Below the pieces are notes generated by a model. The model was not told the origin of the DNA and made no database searches. It saw only the letters and a list, made by a program, of their open reading frames with translations. Shown one piece after another: positions 44,057-52,645 of a stretch of 64,000 bases of DNA (its first letter is position 1; each line of letters starts with the position of its first letter). The stretch is from positions 1,240,001 through 1,304,000 of the forward strand of contig CAXXKC010000003.1 of the NCBI GenBank assembly GCA_963674835.2, in the 5' to 3' direction. The translations under genes were made by a program, and so were the position numbers. This DNA is from G963674835 sp963674835 (lineage in GTDB: Bacteria; Planctomycetota; Planctomycetia; Pirellulales; Thermoguttaceae).

Positions 44057-45946
44057 ATGCCGAATGAGCATAGATTGGAACTGTCCGAGCTTCGCTATCG
44101 CCGGGTATTTGAGGCTGCTAAGGACGGCATCCTAATTCTCAACGCCGACACTGGAGGAATCGAAGATGCCAATCCCTTCATGACTGAGCTACTGGGCTAT
44201 ACTCGCGACCAGTTCTTGGGGAGACGCCTTTGGGAGATCGGCCTGTTCAAAGACATTGAGCAAAGCAAGGCCGCTTTTCGTGAACTCCAGGAGAAGGGCT
44301 ACATTCGCTACGAGGACATGCCACTTCAAGACACAAACGGCGTACACCGGCAAGTCGAGTGCGTCAGCAACGTCTACGATGTGCGAGATCAGAAGGCCAT
44401 CCAGTGCAACATTCGGGACATCACGGAACGCAAGCGGGCCGAACGACAACTGGCACATTTGTCCGCCATTGTGAACGCTTCTCAGGATGCGATCATCGGC
44501 ACGAATCTGGAGTTCATCGTTACCTCGTGGAATGCGAGTGCGGAGCGCCTTTATGGATACACGGCTGAGGAGGCGATTGGTCAGTCGATTAGAATTCTCC
44601 AACTTGTGGATCGGCCCGACGAACTTCCGTCGCTGATGGCAAAGGTCACGCACGGTGAGTCCATCGACAGTTTTCCTACCATTCGCCGCTGCAAAGATGG
44701 CACCCTGATCGACGTGTCTTTGACACTTTCCCCGATCAAGGATCGCAGCGGGCAGACCATCGGCGTGTCAACCATTGCCCGCAACATTACGGAAGCAGTA
44801 CGGCTGGAGCGGCAGTTGCAGGAACAAACGAAACAACTCGCCGAGGAAGCCCGCCTCAAGGACGAGTTCTTGGCGATGCTCGCCCATGAACTCCGAAACC
44901 CAATGGCACCAATCTGCAATGGGATTGAGGTTCTGCAAATCTTGCCGCCGAGTGGGGAAGAGGCCAAACAGATTCTCGACATGATGGAGGAACAGGCCCA
45001 CAACATGGTCCGTCTGATTGATGATCTGCTGGACGTGTCTCGGGTCACCCGAGGCAAGATGGAGTTGAGGCGGCAACGGGTGGCGTTGACGACGATCATC
45101 ACGAACGCCATTCAGACCGCCCAGCCGCTTATTCATGCAAAGGGCCATGAACTTACAGTGAGGCAGACAACGGAGAGATTGTACGTCTACGGCGACCCGA
45201 CTCGGTTGACCCAAATCGTCGCCAATTTGCTGAATAATGCCGCCAAGTACACGCCCCAGGGCGGAAAGATTGCGCTGAGCACGGAAAGGATCGGAGACGA
45301 AGGTGCGATCCGGGTGAAGGACAATGGCTTGGGGATCGGCTCGGATATAATGCCCAGCATTTTCGATATGTTCGTTCAAGCCGACAATTCCCTCAACCGC
45401 TCGCAGGGTGGGCTGGGAATCGGCCTAACCCTCGTGAAGAGTCTTGTGGAAATGCACGGCGGCACCGTCGAAGCGACAAGCGACGGGTGGGGAAAGGGCA
45501 GCGAGTTCACCGTTCGCCTCCCGATCCTCCAAGCAAGCGATGTTGTCGCTGAGGAGGCAAGCGATTTGCCGGACGAGACGAGATCGTTTCCATCCCGTCG
45601 CATTCTGGTTGTGGACGATTTGTGGACTGCCGCTCACATCCTCTCCACCGTGCTGCGATCTAGGGGGCAGAAGGTACGCACAGCAGGGAGTGGAGCGGAA
45701 GCGTTGGCGATGATTGAGCAGGAAAAACCCGAGTTAGTCTTGTCGGACATCTCCATGCCCGAGATGACTGGCTACGAACTCGCCCAGGCGATTAGGCGGC
45801 GACCCGAGTGGAATGACGTCTGTTTGGTTGCCGTGACCGGCTACGGTCAAGAGACCGACAAGAAGGCGGCGAAGGAAGCGGGCTTCAACGACCATCTGGT
45901 CAAACCAATCACTACAACGAATCTCGAATGCCTGCTGTGCCGGTAG
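44057..45946 (+). CDS. PAS-PAS hybrid histidine kinase with receiver domain
   Basis: 629 aa from the ATG at 44057 (GGAGGTGCAGACTC upstream). Two PAS domains (about 13-125, ending NIRDITERKR; about 132-255, ending ARNITEAVRLERQ). HisKA with LAMLAHELRNPMAP (His near 278), HATPase_c (IVANLLNNAAKYTPQGG; VKDNGLGIG; GGLGIGLTLVKSL) and a C-terminal receiver (RRILVVDD, phospho-acceptor in LVLSDISMPEMTGYE, conserved Lys in LVKPI). Soluble. It probably works with the preceding soluble kinase. Confidence 0.93.
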   Translation: MPNEHRLELSELRYRRVFEAAKDGILILNADTGGIEDANPFMTELLGYTRDQFLGRRLWEIGLFKDIEQSKAAFRELQEKGYIRYEDMPLQDTNGVHRQVECVSNVYDVRDQKAIQCNIRDITERKRAERQLAHLSAIVNASQDAIIGTNLEFIVTSWNASAERLYGYTAEEAIGQSIRILQLVDRPDELPSLMAKVTHGESIDSFPTIRRCKDGTLIDVSLTLSPIKDRSGQTIGVSTIARNITEAVRLERQLQEQTKQLAEEARLKDEFLAMLAHELRNPMAPICNGIEVLQILPPSGEEAKQILDMMEEQAHNMVRLIDDLLDVSRVTRGKMELRRQRVALTTIITNAIQTAQPLIHAKGHELTVRQTTERLYVYGDPTRLTQIVANLLNNAAKYTPQGGKIALSTERIGDEGAIRVKDNGLGIGSDIMPSIFDMFVQADNSLNRSQGGLGIGLTLVKSLVEMHGGTVEATSDGWGKGSEFTVRLPILQASDVVAEEASDLPDETRSFPSRRILVVDDLWTAAHILSTVLRSRGQKVRTAGSGAEALAMIEQEKPELVLSDISMPEMTGYELAQAIRRRPEWNDVCLVAVTGYGQETDKKAAKEAGFNDHLVKPITTTNLECLLCR

Positions 45947-46054
45947 CAATGTTAGCTTGTTGTTCTTGACGAGACTAAGTGTTCGGGATTTACACATGGA
46001 GAGCTTCGATGTCCTGACCCATCGAGGTGATGCGATGACCACGAGGAACGAATC

Positions 46055-46162
46055 ATGAGCAAGAGCATGAAACTCAGCGAGTACTTTGAGAAGACCCAGG
46101 GCATTGGTGTCCTGGCAACGACCGATGCAAGCGGGCAAGTGAATCAGGCGATCTATAGCTGA
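46055..46162 (+). pseudogene. PPOX-family (pyridoxamine-phosphate-oxidase-like) fragment, nonsense mutation
   Basis: MSKSMKLSEYFEKTQGIGVL, ATTDASGQVNQAIYS, stop, then PHFTDD in the same frame. In related FMN-binding proteins the sequence runs '(V/I)Y(A/S)RPHF.D', so a CGA (Arg) probably became TGA. Beyond PHFTDD the frame is soon lost. Dead gene. Confidence 0.6.
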
Positions 46163-46229
46163 CCGCACTTCACAGACGATAGGCGATTCGGATTGGTGAG
46201 ACAACAGAATCCCAACAGGAGATCGTGCA

Positions 46230-46415
46230 ATGGCGAAGAAAAAGGAAGCTGAGCACCACTGCTGCGAGAAGATGTGTGCAATGACCTGCTGTCCCTGCCA
46301 CCTCGACATCAAGAAGCTGAAACCCCTGGTGAGTAAACCGAAGTTCATCTGCAAGGCGTGCGGACGGGTAGCGGCTGACAAGAAGTATCTGTGCGATCCC
46401 GTCTCTCTTGGCTGA
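46230..46415 (+). CDS. Small Cys-rich protein (probable metal-binding)
   Basis: 61 aa with nine Cys and two adjacent His: HHCCEKMCAMTCCPCH, then CKACGR and a last C near the end. No known fold recognised; metal (zinc or copper) binding is inferred from composition. Basic and Lys-rich (start MAKKKEAE). It lies between the broken PPOX gene and tspO. Confidence 0.6.
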   Translation: MAKKKEAEHHCCEKMCAMTCCPCHLDIKKLKPLVSKPKFICKACGRVAADKKYLCDPVSLG

Positions 46416-46446
46416 TGCACCCACGGATCGCAGCGAGAAGCCGACG

Positions 46447-46935
46447 ATGTTTGCGACCGCCCCGAAGCATCCGTGGATCGGCCTCTTGGTGCTGATCGTC
46501 ATTTGCTTCGCCGCTTCGGGTTTGGGCGGTGCAGTCACATACCCCCAGATTAAGAACTGGTATGCGGCTCTGGCGAAGCCAACCTGGAACCCACCGGATT
46601 GGATCTTCGGCCCGGCGTGGTCGGTGCTTTACCTCAGTATGGCGGTTGCAGCATGGTTGGTGTGGCGGCAAGGCGGATTGGCCGGTGCCCGATGGCCGTT
46701 GAGCCTGTTTGGCTTTCAACTGCTTCTGAACATGGTCTGGTCGTGGCTGTTTTTCGGGCTTCACAGTCCCGGCATCGCCTTCGTTGACGTCGTTCTCCTC
46801 TGGGTTGCCATTTCGGCCACAACGATTGCCTTCTGGCGTCGGTCGTTCGTGGCTGGCCTGCTGTTCCTGCCGTATCTGGCCTGGGTGAGCTTCGCCGCCG
46901 TGCTGAACTTCTGGATTTGGCGGCTGAACGGGTGA
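46447..46935 (+). CDS. tspO: TspO/MBR family tryptophan-rich sensory protein
   Basis: 162 aa from the ATG at 46447. Five hydrophobic helices and the family blocks AALAKPTWNPPDWIFGPAWS and LLLNMVWSWLFFGL, with a final FAAVLNFWIWRLN. TspO binds porphyrins and acts in oxidative and other stress responses in bacteria. Fits the second stress block. Confidence 0.92.
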   Translation: MFATAPKHPWIGLLVLIVICFAASGLGGAVTYPQIKNWYAALAKPTWNPPDWIFGPAWSVLYLSMAVAAWLVWRQGGLAGARWPLSLFGFQLLLNMVWSWLFFGLHSPGIAFVDVVLLWVAISATTIAFWRRSFVAGLLFLPYLAWVSFAAVLNFWIWRLNG

Positions 46936-47056
46936 TCGGAAGGGCATGAAGTACAAGAGTCCAGGGGTTTTCGGGTTGCACTCCTGCCATCAGAACCCGT
47001 ACTTCGCCCAATTCCTGGTCGGCTCAAGCGATCTCCGAAGCGCCTGTAACAACTCA

Positions 47057-48209
47057 TACGCTTTCTAACCTGAAGTAGCGCGATTGAGGTAGGGAGCGGC
47101 GCAAACGGTCTGGACGAGTTCTTCGTCGAGTACGGCGAGCCGCCAAGCGTCCATCGCGGCTTCTTCCAGGGCGTTGTAGTCGGCATAAGCGCGATTGCTC
47201 CAGAAATGGCTCTTCAGATAGTGCCACAGGTTCTCAATGGGGTTCAGTTCCGGGCTGTAGGGAGGTAACTGCACCAGCGTAATATTCTCCGGCACAACCA
47301 GCGACCGGCTGGTGTGGAAGCCGGCTCCGTCCCACAGCATCACTGCCTGTTCGCCCTCGGGAATCGTCCGCGAAAAGAGATTCAGGAAAGCACTGACGAC
47401 CTTCGTGTTCAATTGAGGGCTCAGCAGTCCTTCGGCGTGCCCCGTTGCGGGACAAACCGCCCCAAGTACCCACAGGTACTGGTATTCCGTCTGCCGGATC
47501 GCCGTGGGGCGAGATCCACGCGGGGCCCAGACGTTGGTGGTTGTTCCTTGTTGGCCGAATCGCGACTCGTCCTGAAAGTAAATCCGAAGCCGTTTGCCGG
47601 GATGTTCCCCAGCGATCGCCTGAATGCGGTCGGGCCAGCCGCGTTTGAACGCTTCGATGACCTCGGGATCCGCCTTGCGGTGCCGCGGCCTGGGGCGCAG
47701 GTAGCTGTAGCCCAGGCGGTGTAGCAACCAGTACACCGCCGGCAGCGAACGCAGCACGTTGAATTCTTCGGCCAAGATCCGTTGACAGTCCTTGCCGCGT
47801 AGCGAGCAGACCTGATCTTCGTCCGTGGGCCCCGCTTTCAAACGCTGGCGGAACGCTTGCTCTTGCTCGGCGGAGAGGGGAAGTTGTGGCTCGTGGCCCC
47901 GGCGGTCGTCCAAGCCTGCCAGGCCATCTCGGTTGTATCGGGCGACCCACCGCTGGCAAATGCGTCGTGATAAGCCCACGGCCATCGCAACCGCCGGGGC
48001 AGTCCAGCCCTCGATACTGAGGATGACGATCCGCATCCTCCGTGCCCGATCGGCGTCGTTCTCAACGCGTTCCAACCGCTTCAGTTCCTCAAGCGGCAAA
48101 TGCGACTCCACTCGCATCGCGACCTCCGTTGTACGGGTGATCGCGATAGTATGATGGGCAAGATGGGAAAGCGCAATAGCAAGCGCGCTACTTCAGATTA
48201 GAAAGCGTA
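47057..48209 (-). mobile_element. IS630-family insertion sequence
   Basis: Inverted ends TACGCTTTCTAACCTGAAGT (left) and TACGCTTTCTAATCTGAAGT (right, complement), 26 of 27 bases identical over the full ends. TA at both boundaries, the usual IS630 target. About 1.15 kb. Confidence 0.85.
47065..48117 (-). CDS. IS630-family transposase
   Basis: 350 aa. N-terminal HTH domains (GLSRRICQRWVARYNRDGLA), then a DDE core with IYFQDESRFGQQG, VMLWDGAGFHTS and LPPYSPELNPIENLWHYLK. Full length, apparently intact. Confidence 0.92.
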   Translation of the reverse strand: MRVESHLPLEELKRLERVENDADRARRMRIVILSIEGWTAPAVAMAVGLSRRICQRWVARYNRDGLAGLDDRRGHEPQLPLSAEQEQAFRQRLKAGPTDEDQVCSLRGKDCQRILAEEFNVLRSLPAVYWLLHRLGYSYLRPRPRHRKADPEVIEAFKRGWPDRIQAIAGEHPGKRLRIYFQDESRFGQQGTTTNVWAPRGSRPTAIRQTEYQYLWVLGAVCPATGHAEGLLSPQLNTKVVSAFLNLFSRTIPEGEQAVMLWDGAGFHTSRSLVVPENITLVQLPPYSPELNPIENLWHYLKSHFWSNRAYADYNALEEAAMDAWRLAVLDEELVQTVCAAPYLNRATSG

Positions 48210-48349
48210 TCAGACGCCTCATCCCGCGACATTTCCACGTCCGCAACGACAACATCGTCCTCAGGGTGATCCAGTGCCATTTCGAGTTCGTCGAGGAGGC
48301 GGTGAGCTTCTGGGTTTGTCAGATAGAAAGTGGAGGAGGGGGAGTGGAT

Positions 48350-49607
48350 CAGGGCGATTGCGCCATATTGGGCAATCTGGTATGAATAGGGCAATGCGAT
48401 TCGTTGGTTCTGCCATGTTGGTGCTGGCGGACGGATCGTGGTCGCCTTGGAAGTCTGCCATGCCCAAACGAGCCTCTGCCCGTATTCAGGAGCATTTTGA
48501 AGAACTCACCGATCCACGCCGACGTAAAGTTACGCACCCGCTGATCAACATTGTCACGATCGCCATCTGCGCCGTGATCTGCGGCGCGGATGATTTCGTT
48601 TCCATCGCCGAGTATGGCCGCAAGAAGCGGAAGTGGCTGGCACGGTTCCTGGATCTCAGCAGCGGCATTCCATCCCATGACCGCTTCAATGCCGTTCTGG
48701 GCGCGATCAAGCCTGCCGAATTCGAGGCCTGCCTCTTGAGTTGGATCACCGCGTTGCATGAAATCACCGACGGCCAAGTGGTGGCCATCGACGGCAAGAC
48801 TCTCCGCCGCAGCTTCGACGCTGCGACCAGCAAGTCGGCTATTCATATGGTCAGCGCCTGGGCCACCGCCAATCAGATCAGTCTGGGGCAAGTGGTCGTG
48901 GACGAGAAAAGCAATGAGATCACGGCTATCCCGCAACTGCTGAGAATCCTGGAAATCTCGGGTTGTCTGGTGACCATCGATGCGATGGGCTGTCAGACGG
49001 AGATTGCCCAAGCGATCCTTGATGCCAAGGCCCATTACGTGTTGGCGGTCAAGGAGAACCAACGTACTTTGTACGACGGCATCGCGTGGCACTTCCTCTG
49101 CCAGCGGAACGCAGACTTTACCCGCGTGGCGGTCAGCCGGCATCAAACCGACGAGAAAGGGCACGGTCGCCAGGAGCGGCGGGTCTACTTCGTCTGCGAG
49201 GTTCCCAAGGATCTTCCCGACCGGAATCGCTGGCCGAAGTTGGCCGCCATCGGCATGGCGATCAGCGACACCGTGCGCGACGGCAAGGTGTGCTATGAAG
49301 AGCGTTACTACATCCTGAGCAAGAAGCTCTCGGCGCGGCGATTTGCCGAGGCGGTCCGCAGCCACTGGTCGATCGAGAATCGTCTGCATTGGCAACTCGA
49401 TGTGACGTTCCAGGAAGACCAATCCCGACTCCGCCGCGGACACGCCGACGCCAACTTCAGCATCCTCCGCCGTACAGCCTTGAGCCTACTGAAGAACAAC
49501 CACACGTTGAAGGTCGGCGTGAAGAACAAACGGCTCGCCGCCGGTTGGGATGATTCCTATCTCGAACAAGTGCTCTTCGGACAGTGACTTATGGTGCAAT
49601 CGCCCTG
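48350..49607 (+). mobile_element. ISAs1-family insertion sequence with 10-bp target duplication
   Basis: Ends CAGGGCGATTGCGCCATA (left) and CAGGGCGATTGCACCATA (right, complement). A perfect 10-bp duplication GGGAGTGGAT lies at 48340-48349 and 49608-49617. About 1.26 kb. The clean duplication suggests a fairly recent insertion. Confidence 0.9.
48460..49587 (+). CDS. ISAs1-family transposase
   Basis: 375 aa from the ATG at 48460 (MPKRASARIQEHFEELTDPR), the family's usual opening. DDE blocks VVAIDGKTLRRS, VTIDAMGCQ and SHWSIENRLHWQLDVTF. Earlier in-frame starts exist but do not belong to the family core. Intact. Confidence 0.93.
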   Translation: MPKRASARIQEHFEELTDPRRRKVTHPLINIVTIAICAVICGADDFVSIAEYGRKKRKWLARFLDLSSGIPSHDRFNAVLGAIKPAEFEACLLSWITALHEITDGQVVAIDGKTLRRSFDAATSKSAIHMVSAWATANQISLGQVVVDEKSNEITAIPQLLRILEISGCLVTIDAMGCQTEIAQAILDAKAHYVLAVKENQRTLYDGIAWHFLCQRNADFTRVAVSRHQTDEKGHGRQERRVYFVCEVPKDLPDRNRWPKLAAIGMAISDTVRDGKVCYEERYYILSKKLSARRFAEAVRSHWSIENRLHWQLDVTFQEDQSRLRRGHADANFSILRRTALSLLKNNHTLKVGVKNKRLAAGWDDSYLEQVLFGQ

Positions 49608-49634
49608 GGGAGTGGATGACGAACTGATGTTCCA

Positions 49635-50192
49635 TCAGAATCCGTACTTCCTCCAATTCAGCACCTTCGCGGGACGTTCCTCACCGCAGACCGCCGTCAC
49701 AAAGTGCTCGACCATCGCCCGTTCCTGGCGATCCAGAGGAAATTCCCCTCGGTGGAAGGCGGCTTCGACCTCCTCGTGATGTGTTCGGACTCGTTCCAGG
49801 CGAGCCTGCCACTGGTGTAGCTGTTCTTCCAGTAGGCGGCGAGTCGTCCGACCAGAACCATAACTTTGCTGCTTCACCTCCACGACTTCCCCGCCCTCGA
49901 TCCGTTGCCGAGGCAGTACTCGGTAGCCGTCGTCCCATTTCTTCGCGATGCGGATTTGTTTCGGCGTGATCGAGATGACTGGGCGTTTCTGGATAATCCA
50001 GTGGTCGTAGTCGTAATGGTAGTAAACCTCGTAGATTCCAGCGTCGTCGATCTCCCGTAGTTGATCCTCGGTAATGCGAACTACGCCGCTTGCCTCCGAG
50101 AAGTCCCGCTCCGCTATCTGCCGTGCATGGTCAGTACCCTGGTATCGCAATAGATTCTTCGCAACTCGTTCGCGTAATGCTTCTCTTTCCAT
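49635..50192 (-). CDS. Hypothetical protein upstream of IS-split gene
   Basis: 185 aa from the ATG at 50192 (MEREALRERVAKNLLRYQGT), with AAGGAGGAAGATC upstream. A central region with Tyr/His repeats (YEVYYHYDYDHWIIQKRP), then helical REQ-rich sequence (LLEEQLHQWQARLERVRTHHEE), ending NWRKYGF. No recognised domain. Stop overlaps the next ATG (TGATG), so it formed an operon with the now-disrupted small gene. Confidence 0.5.
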   Translation of the reverse strand: MEREALRERVAKNLLRYQGTDHARQIAERDFSEASGVVRITEDQLREIDDAGIYEVYYHYDYDHWIIQKRPVISITPKQIRIAKKWDDGYRVLPRQRIEGGEVVEVKQQSYGSGRTTRRLLEEQLHQWQARLERVRTHHEEVEAAFHRGEFPLDRQERAMVEHFVTAVCGEERPAKVLNWRKYGF

Positions 50193-50272
50193 GATCTTCC
50201 TCCTTGAAAAACAATGTCCTTGCGTTCCGGCACGTTTTATGGCCCTGTTTTCGATGGAATCAGCCTGTCTGA

Positions 50273-51715
50273 TCACGCCGCAAGCTCCAGTAGGTCCTCG
50301 AAGGACGGGATGTAGGGGGCAATTTCGTCTGGATTGAGCCTCCAATCGTCTGTTTCGGAGATAGGTACGGGTCGAATGGTCTCTTCGGGCGACTTCGCAG
50401 TAAGGGATAGGATGATTTCAAGGACCTTTGTTCCTGTAAAGGATGTCTCTCTCTTCTCTCTTTCTTCTACGACAACGTCCAAACCGTCCAGCATCTCCAT
50501 CAGTACCTCCCCCGCCTTCCAGCAAGCCGCCCTTCCCTTGTGGTACCTTCCATTTTCGTCCTTCCATCCGACCTGATACTTCTCGTTCTCCCAGTCCAAC
50601 AAGTCCAGACTCGACAGATAATTTCGGATCACAGCGAACCTCTTGTCATCAAAAGGACGGTCCACATCACCGCACTGGTACAGACATTCCCACAGCCGCT
50701 TGAACCGGACCTGGGGCAGAGTCCCGTCCTCGTTCATGTTCAAGGTGAAGAATCGGAGCAGCATCAGGAAGATCGCCACATCCTCCGCCGTCACCACCGC
50801 CCGACCACTGGTACGCAGGACATGGTTCTCCATGAGCGTCCTGGCGACCTTCAGGTAATGTCCCTGCAATTCCTCAAGCTCGTCCTCGCCAATCACCTTG
50901 CCCGTGACCGATCCTGCCACTGACCGAGGTACTGATGCTGCTGAATTACGGACAGTCCTACCAGCAGATCGCTCCTTCTGCTTTTTCGGGGGAAGGGGCA
51001 ATTTCGCCAGTTCGAAGCAGTCTACTCGGGTCGTGTCCATCAATTCAGCAAAGCGGTTCCGGTCACGGGGCAACTTGGCGAGCAGCCCGCTCTTGTAATT
51101 TGTCAACCGACCATCCCCATTCCAGGTGAACTCAGGGCACATCCCCTTGATCTCGACGGTCTCGACATCCCATTCCCCGCCACGGAGGATTTCCTTCAAA
51201 TGGTAGTCGAGACGTTTCAGCACCTGATTCACAAATGGCGCGCCAGCATCATATTTCTGCACGACGATGTACCCGTGGACGCCGTTTCCGTTGGTGGATG
51301 TCTCGAAGTACAGGTTGGGGAAGTGGTGCTTCTTCAGGTACTGGGCGAACCGCACTGCCTCCGCGAGCGTCCCCCGCTCATGGCAGTCAATGTCGATCAT
51401 CGCAAGAAGTTCTTCCGCCCTAAGACTTCCATTGCCGGTGAAGTAGTTCGTCTGCCGACCGGCGAAGTGATCGTCAAAGTCGGCGTTGTTCATCTTGGGA
51501 AGCCAATCGCCAGCGGCGAAGGCAGCGAGTACTTCCTCGTTGGGGTTGCAGTGGACCGGCTTGCCCTTCTTGGTCTTGATGCCGTAATCCACCCATGAGA
51601 CCCGATCCCGGAGCCACTTGTAGATGGTCGGTTTTCTGGAAATCTTTTTCCTTTTCCTGCGTGTTTTCGATGGCTCGCGTACTATATAACTATTGAACAC
51701 AGTAAGTCCTTTCAT
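50273..51715 (-). CDS. Primase-like (AEP-type) replication protein
   Basis: 480 aa. After a basic start, residues about 105-190 show an AEP-like arrangement: AMIDIDCHERG (DxD metal ligands) and ETSTNGNGVHGYIVV (S..G..H). These are the two motifs of archaeo-eukaryotic primase/prim-pol domains. The C-terminal half is helical, possibly winged-helix, with RFFTLNMNEDGTLPQVRFKR. Replication initiators of this type occur in integrative elements. Its ATG overlaps the HTH gene's stop (ATGA). Assignment rests on two motifs only. Confidence 0.5.
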   Translation of the reverse strand: MKGLTVFNSYIVREPSKTRRKRKKISRKPTIYKWLRDRVSWVDYGIKTKKGKPVHCNPNEEVLAAFAAGDWLPKMNNADFDDHFAGRQTNYFTGNGSLRAEELLAMIDIDCHERGTLAEAVRFAQYLKKHHFPNLYFETSTNGNGVHGYIVVQKYDAGAPFVNQVLKRLDYHLKEILRGGEWDVETVEIKGMCPEFTWNGDGRLTNYKSGLLAKLPRDRNRFAELMDTTRVDCFELAKLPLPPKKQKERSAGRTVRNSAASVPRSVAGSVTGKVIGEDELEELQGHYLKVARTLMENHVLRTSGRAVVTAEDVAIFLMLLRFFTLNMNEDGTLPQVRFKRLWECLYQCGDVDRPFDDKRFAVIRNYLSSLDLLDWENEKYQVGWKDENGRYHKGRAACWKAGEVLMEMLDGLDVVVEEREKRETSFTGTKVLEIILSLTAKSPEETIRPVPISETDDWRLNPDEIAPYIPSFEDLLELAA

Positions 51716-51960
51716 GCCCGTGGCGGTTCGCTGTCACGGGCATCGTTTTTTTCCTCTTCCAACATCTGGCGAAGGTGATCCAGGTCCGCCGCGACGTAGT
51801 AGCATCGGCTTCGGTACTCGATCCGATGGGTAGGGCGAGGAAGCCTGTCGCATTCCAGAAGATACCGGAAGTGCCGCTCATCCATTCCCAGGAACTCTGC
51901 CGCCTCATACATTGCGAAGAGTCCCGCTCGTCGTCGTAATTCTCGCCGTGTGATTACCAT
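51712..51960 (-). CDS. Excisionase-like MerR-type HTH protein
   Basis: 82 aa. FAMYEAAEFLGMDERHFRYL, then LECDRLPRPTHRIEYRSRCYYVAADLD, is the helix-turn-helix plus wing of the excisionase/MerR class (HTH_17). Such small proteins regulate or direct excision in integrative elements. Coupled to the primase-like gene. An inner ATG at 51912 is an alternative start. Confidence 0.7.
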   Translation of the reverse strand: MVITRRELRRRAGLFAMYEAAEFLGMDERHFRYLLECDRLPRPTHRIEYRSRCYYVAADLDHLRQMLEEEKNDARDSEPPRA

Positions 51961-52480
51961 AATCTATAGTAGTGGTCTCGCTTTCATTTTTTGCGGTTGT
52001 CCGGGAATGTTTTTCCGGGCGGGAGTCCCTTGCACTTTGCACTCTGGGGCGGTGCAAGGGAACACGGGCCAGGTCAGCCCTCCCCCGAAGTCCCAATCAG
52101 GCACTTATCGCCGATGCGATTGACATCGAGAAACACGGGACCAACCGGGGTGAACCCTCCTGTGGTCGCCAGAAACCCCATCCGGTCGCTCGAACGGCAC
52201 TTTTGACACAAAAAGGAGCTACCAGGAAAAAGGTCGCCCCGATCTTATTCCAGCGCCCCCGCCTCGAATCGGCTTTCGACACAAAAACGGGCGATGATGG
52301 TTCGTCGAACCTCGGACTTTTTTGCCGAAAGTCTGGGAAATACAGGGGGAGTACTTGGGAAATCCGGGGGAGAGTTTTGGGAGGCGGTTTCGGCCCGAAA
52401 GTCGGGATGTCGGGGCAGGATTATTGGGGATTTGCGCCTGCCCTGCCCGACAGCCATCCACGCCAGGATCCATGATTCGG
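51961..52480. other. Spacer upstream of the HTH-replication unit
   Basis: About 520 nt with no credible gene. It could hold the promoter/origin for the HTH-primase unit; I see no iterons. 52300-52420 is G-skewed low-complexity sequence. Confidence 0.35.
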
Positions 52481-52645
52481 ACCCATGACAGGCGTATGCC
52501 CCCAGTAACGTCGGCGCTGATCGACTCCAAATGCGCAAGGGTATCGGCATTCGGTTCCATCGAACTGACCTCCCGAACGCGCTGAAGCGACAAACGAAGC
52601 ACCTGTTCAAAGTCACTGCGCCTGTCGTTGCCAATGTAAGGGATA
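52481..52645 (-). pseudogene. DUF6308-like gene, 3' part (split by IS1380)
   Basis: The frame CIPYIGNDRRSDFEQVLRLS, then LQRVREVSSMEPNADTLAHL, ESISADVTGG continues exactly from the segment on the other side of the IS when the 5-bp duplication is counted once. The remaining C-terminus merges into spacer. Confidence 0.45.

Larger units (their letters stand above)
46990..49635 (-). pseudogene. Small gene split by IS630 and ISAs1
   Basis: Read on the minus strand and with the two IS elements removed, pieces 49635-49608, 48349-48213 and 47056-46990 join in one frame. They give MEHQFVIHSPSSTFYLTNPE, AHRLLDELEMALDHPEDDVV, VADVEMSRDEAS, then ELLQALRRSLEPTRNWAKYGF stop, about 78 aa. The ATG overlaps the stop of the upstream gene (TGATG). 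The end NWAKYGF resembles that gene's own end NWRKYGF. Exact joining at the IS630 site is uncertain by a few bases. Confidence 0.5.

Noticed and set aside
43088..45946. A complete two-component pair with a DNA-binding response regulator
   Set aside because: The second gene is a hybrid kinase with a receiver but no output domain; no DNA-binding regulator follows.
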